A stretch of 64,000 bases of DNA from SHVO01 sp050246995 (GCA_050246995.1 JBFWVA010000007.1:62001-126000); one strand, 5' to 3'. Shown: positions 16,883 to 24,966, counted from the first letter of the stretch. The notes: generated from the sequence alone by a model not told the origin. Numbers and translations are program-made.

Positions 16883-18259
16883 ATGGCCTCCAATCTATGT
16901 GCAGCGCACATAGAGAACGGATGGCCCGTCATGCTCGCTGAAGCGCATTTTCAAAGCGGCAATGCCGCCGGCGCGACCGGCCGCTTCGCCGACGCCATCG
17001 CCTATTTCGACGCGGCCCTGGGGCTGCAGCCAGGTTATGTGGAGGCGCACCTTCAGCGCGGGCATGCCTTAAACGAACTTGGGCGCGCGCATGCGGCGCT
17101 GGCGAGTTTCGAACGCGCCCTTGCGATCAATCCCCGCCATGCGGGCGCCTTGGCCGCGCGCGCTGGCGTGCTGAACGATCTGGACCGCCTGGACGAGGCG
17201 ATGGCGGCGACGCGCCTGGCCATGCGCGCGGCGCCCGAGGACATCAATGTGCGCAAGCGGTTCTTTTGGCTGCTGGCGGCTACCGGCGCCGACGACCGCG
17301 ACATGGCCGACGCGAGCGATGAAGTCGCGCGCCTGTCGGCCAAGGCGGCGCGCGAGCAATTGCGGGCGCGGCGCTCCATCGCCGATTTCCGCGCGGCGCA
17401 CGACCTGGCGCAGACCGCGTTTCTCATCGCCGAGGGTTATACGTGCGCGGGATTGGACGAAGCCCATGCGCGGCTGCAAGACGTGTGCGCCCGCGCCCCC
17501 GCGCCGTGCGAAGACCCGCAATTGGTACCCATGAAGGAAACCGAGATCGCGGCCATCGCGCGGTTCCGCGAGCAGAAGCTCCGCTATATCCCCCGCGTGC
17601 CGGAGTTCTGCCTGAACCCGGCGTTGGATTGGAAGGCGATCGAGCGCGCGTATTTCGCGGGCGCGCCGCAGATCGCGGTGATCGACGATTTCCTTACCGG
17701 CGCCGCACTGGCCGAGCTGCGGCGGTTCGCGCTGATCTCGACAGTGTGGAAGAGCGAGTACCTGCACAAGTATCTCGGCGCCTTCGCCGAGGACGGATTC
17801 ATGAGCCCGCTGCATATGCGGATCGCGATGGAGCTGAAAGACAGGATGCCGCGTCTGCTCGGCCCGCAGCGCCTGGAACATCTGTGGGGCTTCAAATATG
17901 CGCCGCGCGTGGCCAAGGGCATCAACGTGCATGCGGACTTCGCGAAGGTGAACCTGAACTTCTGGATCACGCCCGATGAAGCGAACCTCGACCCCGCCTG
18001 CGGCGGGCTGGTGATTTACGACGCGCCCGCGCCCGCCTCCTGGAGCTTCCGCGACTACAACGCGGGCAAGAGCCTGATCACCGATTTCCTGGCGCGAAGC
18101 CAGTCCGGACATCGGCGCATTCCTTACCGCTGCAATCGCGCGGTCTTGTTCAACGCCAGCCTGTTCCATGAAACGGACACCATCCGCTTCAAGGACGGCT
18201 ACGAAAATCAACGCATCAATATGACCTATCTGTTCGGCCGCGGGCTGGCGATGGGCTGA
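16883..18259 (+). CDS. TPR protein with 2-oxoglutarate/Fe(II) dioxygenase-like domain
   Basis: A ~458-residue two-part protein. Residues ~10-115 form TPR-like helical repeats (AHLQRGHALNELGRAHAAL and similar). The C-terminal ~220 residues look like a 2-oxoglutarate/Fe(II) oxygenase: an HxD pair in NVHADFAKVN (H350, D352) and a distal His in FNASLFHETDTI (H429), followed by an Arg-containing strand. This matches the facial triad of the family. The start is uncertain: ATG 16883 is used, with ATG 16931 as an alternative; neither has a strong ribosome binding site. Fifteen bases separate it from the exported acetamidase-family gene downstream, implying an operon. The target, perhaps a protein side chain or small molecule, is unknown. 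Confidence 0.75.
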   Translation: MASNLCAAHIENGWPVMLAEAHFQSGNAAGATGRFADAIAYFDAALGLQPGYVEAHLQRGHALNELGRAHAALASFERALAINPRHAGALAARAGVLNDLDRLDEAMAATRLAMRAAPEDINVRKRFFWLLAATGADDRDMADASDEVARLSAKAAREQLRARRSIADFRAAHDLAQTAFLIAEGYTCAGLDEAHARLQDVCARAPAPCEDPQLVPMKETEIAAIARFREQKLRYIPRVPEFCLNPALDWKAIERAYFAGAPQIAVIDDFLTGAALAELRRFALISTVWKSEYLHKYLGAFAEDGFMSPLHMRIAMELKDRMPRLLGPQRLEHLWGFKYAPRVAKGINVHADFAKVNLNFWITPDEANLDPACGGLVIYDAPAPASWSFRDYNAGKSLITDFLARSQSGHRRIPYRCNRAVLFNASLFHETDTIRFKDGYENQRINMTYLFGRGLAMG

Positions 18260-18274
18260 ACGAAGGGAATCTTC

Positions 18275-19357
18275 ATGAAGGCGATTGCTGTTTCACTGGC
18301 CGCACTGATGGTGGCGATGCAGGCCCATGCGGGCGACCTCGCCAAACCTGACGCGTGGAAGCCGGACCACACCGTGAAATCGAGCATCGAGACGGTGGTG
18401 CGCGGCTATATCGCCACGGATACGCCTGTGGTGCTGAAGATCAAATCCGGCGACATCGTGCGTATCGACACTATCTCGCACGGCGGGATCACCGATGACC
18501 CCGTGGCGAGCTTCGGCGCCGTCGGCATCGCGAAGAACCAAGTGCTACCCGAAGTCATCGATGTCGCGCGCGTGACCAAGGAAAAGGGCTGGACCGGCCA
18601 TGTGCTGACGGGACCCTTGTATGTCGAAGGCGCCGCGCCCGGCGACATGCTGGAAGTGCGCGTGCTGGATATCGATATCCGCGTGCCTTACGGCGTCAAC
18701 AACACCGGACCGACGCAAGGCGTGGTTCCGGGCCTGGTGAAGGAACCGACGCCGAAGATCATCAAGTTCGATCTGGAACGCAACGTCGCCTTGTTCTCGC
18801 CGGAGATCGAGGTGCCGCTGGCGCCTTTCATGGGCATCATGGCGGTGGCGCCGCCGCCGGACGTGAAGCGCGTGCCGTCGCGCCCACCCGGGGCTTTTGG
18901 GGGCAACATGGACATCAAGCGCTTCACGGCGGGAAGCACGCTTTATCTGCCGGTATTCAATCCCGGCGCCTTGTTCGTGACGGGCGACTCGCATGCCGCG
19001 CAGGGCGACGGCGAAGTCGACGGCACGGCGATCGAAGCGTCGATGACCCCGACGATGCAGTTCATCCTGCACAAGGGACTCGGCAAGCAGATGGCTTGGC
19101 CGCGCGGCGAGGATACCGACTTCTACTATACGATGGGCATGGACGAAGACCTCGACAAGGCGATGAAGGAGGCCGTGACGGAGACCGTGAGGTTTCTGGA
19201 GGGGCGCGGCCTTTCAACCGCGGACGCCTACGCCCTCTCCAGCATCGGCATTGATTTCATTGTGGGTGAAGCCGTTGACGGCGTGCTGCTTATTTACGGG
19301 GCGATCCCGAAGAGCCTGTTCAAGACCAAGACCGCCTACTGGGCGAACGCAAGATAG
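18275..19357 (+). CDS. Exported acetamidase/formamidase-family protein, second copy
   Basis: A 360-residue relative of the gene at 15807, with a signal peptide (MKAIAVSLAALMVAMQAHA). Family landmarks: LKIKSGDIVRIDTISHGG, EGAAPGDMLEVRV, GAFGGNMDIKRF and VTGDSHAAQGDGEV. The segment between them is longer than in the other copy (NNTGPTQGVVPG). It follows the TPR-dioxygenase gene by 15 bases. Both exported FmdA/AmdA-type proteins and both lipoprotein amidases lie within 7.2 kb, pointing to envelope or extracellular amide turnover. Confidence 0.85.
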   Translation: MKAIAVSLAALMVAMQAHAGDLAKPDAWKPDHTVKSSIETVVRGYIATDTPVVLKIKSGDIVRIDTISHGGITDDPVASFGAVGIAKNQVLPEVIDVARVTKEKGWTGHVLTGPLYVEGAAPGDMLEVRVLDIDIRVPYGVNNTGPTQGVVPGLVKEPTPKIIKFDLERNVALFSPEIEVPLAPFMGIMAVAPPPDVKRVPSRPPGAFGGNMDIKRFTAGSTLYLPVFNPGALFVTGDSHAAQGDGEVDGTAIEASMTPTMQFILHKGLGKQMAWPRGEDTDFYYTMGMDEDLDKAMKEAVTETVRFLEGRGLSTADAYALSSIGIDFIVGEAVDGVLLIYGAIPKSLFKTKTAYWANAR

Positions 19358-19462
19358 GGCCTGAGATTTTCACAGGTTAGCCGTGCGCTGCCCTGAAGCC
19401 ATTGCGCGTCGCCGCCCGCTGATCGATCTGTATTCAGCGCGGCCGGAACGCGCGTATGGAAG

Positions 19463-19981
19463 TTATTTCTTTTCCGCCGGATCGCGGTGCACCGGATCGA
19501 TCCACAGCACCGTTTCGGGCTTTTCCACCGGTTCGATCTCGAGATTGATGGCGACGGCTTCGTTGTCGCTGCGCACCAGCACGCACTCGAGGGTCTCATC
19601 GGTTGAGGCGTTGATCTCCTGGTGCGGCACGAAGGGCGGCACGAAGATGAAATCGCCCGGGCCGGCCTCGGCGGTGAATTCGAGCTTATTGCCCCAGCGC
19701 ATGCGGGCGTGGCCCTTGATCACGTAGATCACGCTTTCGAGATGACCATGATGATGCGCGCCGGTTTTGGCGCCGGCGTGGATATGCACGGTGCCTGCCC
19801 AGATCTTCTGCGCGCCGACGCGGGCGAGATTGATGGCGGCTTGCCTGTTCATCCCCGGCGTCTGCGCGGTGTTGGCGTCGAGCTGATCGCCAGGGATCAC
19901 TTTCACGCCGTTGTTCTTCCAGTCCACATGCTCATGGCTGTGGTCATGGTCATGGTCATGATGATGATCACCGTGCGGCAT
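19463..19981 (-). CDS. Cupin with His-rich N-terminal metal-binding stretch
   Basis: A 172-residue single-domain cupin. ATG 19981 has AGGGGTG upstream and opens with a His/Asp run (MPHGDHHHDHDHDHSHEH) that should bind divalent metal. The cupin core follows with GAHHHGHLESVIYVIKG and GDFIFVPPFVPHQEIN, giving the usual three His plus Glu metal site and the second-motif His. No signal peptide is seen, so it is probably cytoplasmic. It is divergent, 76 bases apart, from a HupE/UreJ-type nickel/cobalt permease, which makes nickel or cobalt a reasonable guess for the metal. Confidence 0.8.
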   Translation of the reverse strand: MPHGDHHHDHDHDHSHEHVDWKNNGVKVIPGDQLDANTAQTPGMNRQAAINLARVGAQKIWAGTVHIHAGAKTGAHHHGHLESVIYVIKGHARMRWGNKLEFTAEAGPGDFIFVPPFVPHQEINASTDETLECVLVRSDNEAVAINLEIEPVEKPETVLWIDPVHRDPAEKK

Positions 19982-20057
19982 CGTGAAGCACCCCTGGCGG
20001 AAAAAGCTGAACAACCTTAGCATGGCGGGACGGGTTTCCTCCAAGAGGGCTTGTGCC

Positions 20058-20579
20058 ATGTCTCGCCTGCTGTTCGTGCTGCTCGCATTGGTTCCGCATG
20101 CGGCATTCGCCCACCCCGGTCATGTGGAGGGCGGATGGAACGCGGGCTTCGCGCATCCCTTCCTCGGCTGGGATCACATGGTGGTGATGATCGCCATCGG
20201 CCTGTGGGCGGCCCGCAGCCGCCGCGCCTGGATTCCCCTCGCCTTCGTGAGCGTCATGATCGCCGGCGCCGGCGCCGCCTTGGTCGGCCTTTCGATGCCG
20301 GCCGTGGAACCGGTCATCCTGGCGTCGACGGTGATCGTCGCCGCATTGGCGCTGGGCTCTCCCATCGGCGCAGGTCTGACGCTGGCGGTCGTCTCTCTGT
20401 TCGCTTTCTTCCACGGCTTCGCCCATGGCGCGGAAATGCCGGCGGACGGCGCGGCGGGATCCTTCATCGCCGGATTCGCCGGCGCCAGTTTGATCCTGCA
20501 TGGCGCCGGGTTTGCCGCCGGGAAGGCGGCGACCTTCGCGCGCGAGTCCTGGCGCAAGCGCTGGGCGACTGCGAAGTAG
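20058..20579 (+). CDS. HupE/UreJ-type metal permease
   Basis: A 173-residue membrane protein with a signal sequence ending in AFA and a mature start HPGH. The motif GFAHPFLGWDHMVVMIAIGLW and the later FFHGFAHGAEMP segment are those of HupE/UreJ proteins, secondary carriers for nickel or cobalt linked to hydrogenase, urease or cobalamin systems. About six helices are predicted. ATG 20058 has AAGAGGG upstream. No hydrogenase or urease genes are in the window; the divergent His-rich cupin is the only likely client. Confidence 0.85.
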   Translation: MSRLLFVLLALVPHAAFAHPGHVEGGWNAGFAHPFLGWDHMVVMIAIGLWAARSRRAWIPLAFVSVMIAGAGAALVGLSMPAVEPVILASTVIVAALALGSPIGAGLTLAVVSLFAFFHGFAHGAEMPADGAAGSFIAGFAGASLILHGAGFAAGKAATFARESWRKRWATAK

Positions 20580-20600
20580 GTGATTTCTAGGGAGAGCCCG

Positions 20601-20948
20601 CTAGTCCCATTTGTTGAACGAGAAATACGCCGCGAGTACGAGGCACCCAAAAGCGGCGAGGTGATTCCATTTGAGACTTTCGCCGAGATAGGTGACGGAG
20701 AACACCGCGAAGACAGCAAGGGTGATCACCTCCTGCATGGTCTTGAGCTGGGCGGCTGTATAGACCGTGTAGCCGATGCGGTTGGCGGGCACCGCGAGGC
20801 AATATTCGAAGAAGGCGATGCCCCAGCTGATCGGGATGACGATCCACAGCGCCGTTCCGGGATATTTGAGCTGGCCGTACCAGGCGAAGGTCATAAAGAC
20901 GTTCGAGAGCAACAAAAGGCCGATCGGCGCCGCATAAGCCCAGGTCAT
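20601..20948 (-). CDS. DMT-superfamily small membrane protein (DUF486)
   Basis: A 115-residue protein with four hydrophobic helices. FAWYGQLKYP and AVPANRIGYTVYTAAQLKTMQEVITL are characteristic of the DUF486/DMT_6 family of small drug/metabolite-transporter-like proteins. Transport substrate unknown. It is convergent with the HupE-like gene, 21 bases from its stop. Confidence 0.82.
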   Translation of the reverse strand: MTWAYAAPIGLLLLSNVFMTFAWYGQLKYPGTALWIVIPISWGIAFFEYCLAVPANRIGYTVYTAAQLKTMQEVITLAVFAVFSVTYLGESLKWNHLAAFGCLVLAAYFSFNKWD

Positions 20949-21107
20949 AATCCCTCTCCAAACAATTGATCTCAGCCGGTTTTAAATGCCGGGCTCCGCT
21001 GACGTTGGAGACGGGCGAGTTATTCCCTGGCTCTTCAAAAATTAAGCGCTGGCTTCTTTTACCCAATGTAACAAATTCTTGGAACCGCAAGGGTTTAGGG
21101 AGCGACC

Positions 21108-21938
21108 TTGTCCCGGTTCAAATCAGTATGTGTTGGCCTTGCCGCGCTGCTTATCAGCGCGCCTGCATTCGCGGGCAACGATCTTGTCATCCCCGGCTTC
21201 AACACCGGCGTTTCAGTTCAGTCCTATCTTCGCATTTCCAACAGCGACGGCGCCGCCGCGCAAGTGAGCGTGCGCCTGCATGACGCGGCGACAGGGATCG
21301 CCATCGGCACATGGACGTCGCCGGTGCTGGCGTCCGGCGCCACGATGGAAACCTGGGCGCAGCAAATGCTCGAGAGCGCCGATCCGAAGCCAGACATGAC
21401 GCGGCTGCCGCCGGTGCTGGTCCTGTCGATCTCGGGCTTCGCGGGCCATGTGCAACACGCAACCTGGACCCCGTCCAGCGGGACCTGGAGCCATGTTTCG
21501 ACCTGCGGCATGGTGCTTATGGCCGATCCGTTATCGCTGCCGTTCGTGATCGGGCCGGCGCGCGGCGGATTGACGGGCCTTGTGCGCGTGTCAAACGCGA
21601 CCGGCGAAACACGCGCGCTGCGCGTCACTTTCCACGACAGCGCAAACAACCCGTTCGTGTGGCAGAGCCCGCCCATCCCGTCCTACGGCTCCGTCGCCGC
21701 GACGATGGAAACCATCGCGCGCGAAACCACGCCGCCGATTCCGGCGACGGTCGCCTCGCTAATGGCCATGGCCGATCCCGCGCCCACCGGTGTCGCGCTG
21801 TCCTATAGCGAGGGCCTCGCGGGTGGAAACACCTTTGACGACTTCAGCGCCGGATGCATGTCGACAGTCGCCGCGCCGGTGGACCCGGGCGCGCCGCCGA
21901 CGCCGACAAATCCCATGCCGGGCATGCCGCACTCGTAA
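21108..21938 (+). CDS. Exported protein with a duplicated beta-rich domain
   Basis: A 276-residue exported protein with a signal ending PAFA. The start is TTG 21108, with AGGGAG 6 bases upstream. The mature chain contains two related segments: YLRISNSDGAAAQVSVRLHD...TMETWAQQ (~40-88) and LVRVSNATGETRALRVTFHD...TMETIARE (~160-210), an internal duplication of a beta-sandwich-like unit. The C terminus is Pro/Gly-rich. I do not recognise a named family. It precedes the CHRD-autotransporter gene by 65 bases and may be transcribed with it. Confidence 0.65.
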   Translation: MSRFKSVCVGLAALLISAPAFAGNDLVIPGFNTGVSVQSYLRISNSDGAAAQVSVRLHDAATGIAIGTWTSPVLASGATMETWAQQMLESADPKPDMTRLPPVLVLSISGFAGHVQHATWTPSSGTWSHVSTCGMVLMADPLSLPFVIGPARGGLTGLVRVSNATGETRALRVTFHDSANNPFVWQSPPIPSYGSVAATMETIARETTPPIPATVASLMAMADPAPTGVALSYSEGLAGGNTFDDFSAGCMSTVAAPVDPGAPPTPTNPMPGMPHS

Positions 21939-22003
21939 GCGAGTCCCATTCGTTTGTTTTGTTCTGTTGCTTCGATCCACATATCCCTAGGGGGGAGAAA
22001 CTC

Positions 22004-23518
22004 ATGAGAAAGTCGAGACTGCTTTTGAGCACGGCCGCGTTCGTGCTCGCCGCCGCTACCAGCGCACAAGCCGGTACGCTCTACATCAGCAACATGCAGT
22101 ATGAAGGCGCGCCAAATCCGTCACAGGCGCGCGGCACCGGCTTCCTGATCCTCGACGACGCGCAAGCCAGCGCGACCGTCTATGCCACGCATGATATCGC
22201 CACGCGCGGCACCAGCCCGCTCACCCTCGGCCACATCCACCGCGCCCCGGCGGGGGTCAACGGCCCGGTGATCTTCGGCTTTACGCCGGTCCCGCCGGTG
22301 AGCCCGGTCGGGCCCTTGGTGTGGGCGATCCCGCAGGCCGAATTGGTGAACCTCAACAACGCCGGCCTCTACATGCAGTTCCACACGCAGCTCAATCCGG
22401 CCGGTGAAATCCGCGGCCAGATCGTGCGCGCGATGTTCGCACCGGCGGCGACCACCGATACGCAGATGCTGGTGGCCAACGCGCTCGACGTCTCGGCGGG
22501 CCGCAACACCGATCTCGATCAGGTGCTGATGGGCCGCTTCGCGTCCACCGTCACCACGGCCACGCGCACCCAGTCGCTCGACGATCTTTCGGGCCGCACG
22601 CTGTACTCGGCGGGCCGCCAGGCCGTTGAAGCGATGGCGGGCTTCCAGGACTCGTTGTTCGAACACGCCGAAGATATCGCCGGCTCAGGCAAAGAAGGCT
22701 TCGGCGGCTTTGTCGGCGGCGGTATGATCTTCGGCACGCGCGAAACCGATAGCGCCACGGCGGGCGCGAAGATCTCGCGCCCTTACGTGATGGCCGGCTT
22801 CGACTACGGCATGGGCGGCGGCGCCAACGTCGGCCTGTCGGTCGGTTACGCGGACGGGAAAGACGAGTTCCGCAACGCCATCGGTGAAACCAGCGTGAAG
22901 ACCACTTCGGTGCAGGCCCATTTCTCGGGCGGCAACGAGAACGTCGTCTTCGCGGCCGCCGTTGGATACGGCTGGGTGAACGCGGATTCAACGCGTTCCA
23001 TCGCGAGCCTGGGCCGCACCGCGACCGGCGCGCAGGACGGCAAGGTTTTGTCGGCGGGCGCGAAAGTATCGGTGCCGCTGAAGCTGGACGGCGATTCCAT
23101 CATCGCGCCGTACGGCCTCATCGACTATCAGGTCGCCAAGATGGACGCCTACACCGAAACGGGCGCGAGCAGCGTCTCGTTGATGGTGAGCGAACATAAG
23201 GAAAAGAGCTCGGCCGCCGAACTGGGCGCCGCGTTCGAAGTGCCGATGGGCGCGGGCGACGATGTGCACGTCCGCCTGCTCGCCGGCTATCGCTACCTGC
23301 TCGAGGACGGCAAGGACACCATCGAGACCCGGTTCGTGGGCTCGGCGGCGACCTTCAACACCCTCGTGCGCTCGCCCGGCATCAACGGCGTACGCGTCGG
23401 CGCCAACCTGGGCGCCAAGGTCAGCGATAACATGTTTATTTCCGCGGGCTACAACGGCACGATCTCCGGCCGGACCAAACTGCACGCCCTGGAAGCGCGC
23501 CTGACCTTGAAGATGTAG
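22004..23518 (+). CDS. CHRD domain fused to an autotransporter-type beta-barrel
   Basis: A 504-residue exported protein; ATG 22004 follows GGGGAG. Signal peptide MRKSRLLLSTAAFVLAAATSAQA, then a CHRD (chordin) domain at ~25-150 with GHIHRAPAGVNGPVIFGF and MQFHTQLNPAGEIRGQI. A helical linker (~155-225) leads into a ~280-residue C-terminal part made of alternating amphipathic strands (PYVMAGFDYGMGGG, NVGLSVGYADGKDEF, VRLLAGYRYLLEDGKD), as in autotransporter beta-domains. The last residue is Met (EARLTLKM), not the Phe or Trp that usually ends outer-membrane barrels. CHRD would be the surface-exposed passenger. Its role here is unknown. Confidence 0.75.
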   Translation: MRKSRLLLSTAAFVLAAATSAQAGTLYISNMQYEGAPNPSQARGTGFLILDDAQASATVYATHDIATRGTSPLTLGHIHRAPAGVNGPVIFGFTPVPPVSPVGPLVWAIPQAELVNLNNAGLYMQFHTQLNPAGEIRGQIVRAMFAPAATTDTQMLVANALDVSAGRNTDLDQVLMGRFASTVTTATRTQSLDDLSGRTLYSAGRQAVEAMAGFQDSLFEHAEDIAGSGKEGFGGFVGGGMIFGTRETDSATAGAKISRPYVMAGFDYGMGGGANVGLSVGYADGKDEFRNAIGETSVKTTSVQAHFSGGNENVVFAAAVGYGWVNADSTRSIASLGRTATGAQDGKVLSAGAKVSVPLKLDGDSIIAPYGLIDYQVAKMDAYTETGASSVSLMVSEHKEKSSAAELGAAFEVPMGAGDDVHVRLLAGYRYLLEDGKDTIETRFVGSAATFNTLVRSPGINGVRVGANLGAKVSDNMFISAGYNGTISGRTKLHALEARLTLKM

Positions 23519-23538
23519 TTCTCGGAAGTTGTAGCGAT

Positions 23539-24222
23539 GTGAAGAAACTGTGTTCCGTTATCCGCATAGCAGGCCTTGGGTTCGCCGCGACGCTCCTCCA
23601 TCACCCGGGGAGCGCTTTCGGGAAGCCCGTGAGCTATGTGGGCGGATTGATGCTGATGCAGGAGAACGACGCCGGCGGCCATATGGTGGGGTTGGATTAC
23701 ACCGTGACCCCCCGTATGGCCGTCGCGTTCCATGCGCAGTACCACATCCGCGGCGACAACTTCACGATGCTCGGCCCGCAGATGAACTTTCTGGTCAAGC
23801 GGTGGAACGCGCCGCGCAGCCAGGGGAACATCTTCACCAATGTGGGCGGCGGCACGACCATCGACCGCAACGGCGACATGAGGCCGGCCACATGGACCGG
23901 CCTTCTCGCCGACTACGAAACTCGGCGTCTGTTCGTCTCCTACGAAGTGCAGGCGATGTATGCGCCGAAGGTGGAACGGTCCGTGTGGCAGCGCGCACGG
24001 GCGGGGATCGCTTTCAGCCCCGTCGACTACACTAAGGTCAGCCCCTGGGCGATGGTGCAGGTGGACTACCGCGACGAGACGCACCTTGGCCTGCACGTCG
24101 GCGCGAAAGAGCCGAAGGTTGAAATCACGCCGCTGATCCGCGTGATGTACAGGGCTTTCCTGATCGAAGGCGGCGTCAGCCACCGGGGTAAATTGATGTT
24201 CAACTGGGTGAAACAGTTTTAG
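23539..24222 (+). CDS. Putative outer-membrane protein of a metal transport operon
   Basis: A 227-residue exported protein starting at GTG 23539 with GGAAG upstream. Signal-like N terminus (IRIAGLGFAATLLHHPGSAFG) and a mature part of short amphipathic strands, ending in NWVKQF with the terminal Phe of outer-membrane barrels. No family name comes to mind; such proteins often sit beside periplasmic HMA proteins. The next gene, an HMA protein, begins 10 bases after its stop, so the two are one transcript. Confidence 0.6.
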   Translation: MKKLCSVIRIAGLGFAATLLHHPGSAFGKPVSYVGGLMLMQENDAGGHMVGLDYTVTPRMAVAFHAQYHIRGDNFTMLGPQMNFLVKRWNAPRSQGNIFTNVGGGTTIDRNGDMRPATWTGLLADYETRRLFVSYEVQAMYAPKVERSVWQRARAGIAFSPVDYTKVSPWAMVQVDYRDETHLGLHVGAKEPKVEITPLIRVMYRAFLIEGGVSHRGKLMFNWVKQF

Positions 24223-24231
24223 GAGCGGCCC

Positions 24232-24513
24232 ATGCGCGTCATCGCCGTCATCAGCGTTCTTCTGGCCGCAAGCGCGGCAAATGCCGAAACCATCACCGCC
24301 TCGGTAAACGGAATGGTGTGCGCGATCTGCGTGACCGGGATCGAGAAAAGCTTCCAGAAGAACCCGGCGGTGGAAAAAGTGAAGGTCGACCTGGAGGCGG
24401 GCAAAGTGACCGTCGACACCAAGCCGGGTGCGACACTGGACGACGCCGCGGTGGCCAAGACAATCGTCAATGCGGGCTATGCGGTGACCGAGATCACCCG
24501 GCACGGCCGGTAG
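24232..24513 (+). CDS. Periplasmic MerP-like heavy-metal-associated protein
   Basis: A 93-residue protein with a signal peptide (MRVIAVISVLLAASAANA) and one HMA domain. The metal motif is GMVCAIC, with the usual CxxC and following helix VTGIEKSF. It ends with the typical YAVTEI strand. MerP binds Hg(II) in the periplasm and passes it to MerT; copper and other soft metals are also carried by such domains. It lies between an outer-membrane protein and a MerT-like protein, 10 and 6 bases apart. Confidence 0.88.
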   Translation: MRVIAVISVLLAASAANAETITASVNGMVCAICVTGIEKSFQKNPAVEKVKVDLEAGKVTVDTKPGATLDDAAVAKTIVNAGYAVTEITRHGR

Positions 24514-24519
24514 ACTTCC

Positions 24520-24903
24520 TTGCAGAAAAGCGAGCGTCCAAATTCGGCGCTGGTCTGGCTGGCGCTGTTCACGTCCTTCGGAACCCTGATCTGCTGCGCC
24601 CTGCCGGCGATGCTGGTGACCCTCGGCGCAGGCGCGGTGGTCGCGGGTCTGGTGACCGCCGTCCCGCAGATCGTCGCGATCTCGATCTATAAGAACTATG
24701 TGTTCGCGGCGGCCGGGCTCTTGCTGGCGGCGGCCGCGCTCATGCGATTTGCGACCCGCAAAGCGCCCTGCCCTATCGATCCCCACGAAGCCGATGCCTG
24801 CCGCCGCCTGCGCAGGGTCAGCGGCTGGATTTTAGGGACCGCCGGGATCGTCTACGCCGTTGGGTTTTTCTTCGCCTATATCGCGATCTACGTGCTGGGC
24901 TGA
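24520..24903 (+). CDS. MerT-like inner-membrane metal transport protein
   Basis: A 127-residue protein starting at TTG 24520, six bases after the HMA gene. Three hydrophobic helices are seen. The first carries an adjacent Cys pair (GTLICCALPAML) and the loop before helix 3 has two more cysteines in CPIDPHEADAC. This layout matches MerT, where a Cys pair in helix 1 and a loop pair relay Hg(II) inward. There is no merR, merA or merC nearby, so mercury detoxification is not supported and another soft metal is possible. Confidence 0.72.
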   Translation: MQKSERPNSALVWLALFTSFGTLICCALPAMLVTLGAGAVVAGLVTAVPQIVAISIYKNYVFAAAGLLLAAAALMRFATRKAPCPIDPHEADACRRLRRVSGWILGTAGIVYAVGFFFAYIAIYVLG

Positions 24904-24966
24904 ACACGCGCACCCACGCAATCGGAAGCCTTTGACAGATTCGGCCGGCTTGCTCATTCTCGCCGC

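Noticed and set aside
21081..21106. A further EcfG-type promoter before the duplicated-domain protein
   Set aside because: GGAAC is followed after 17 bases by CGAC, not CGTT, and the start codon would be only a couple of bases beyond the box.
23539..24903. A mercury resistance (mer) operon
   Set aside because: Only MerP- and MerT-like genes are present; there is no merR or merA, and the gene order differs.
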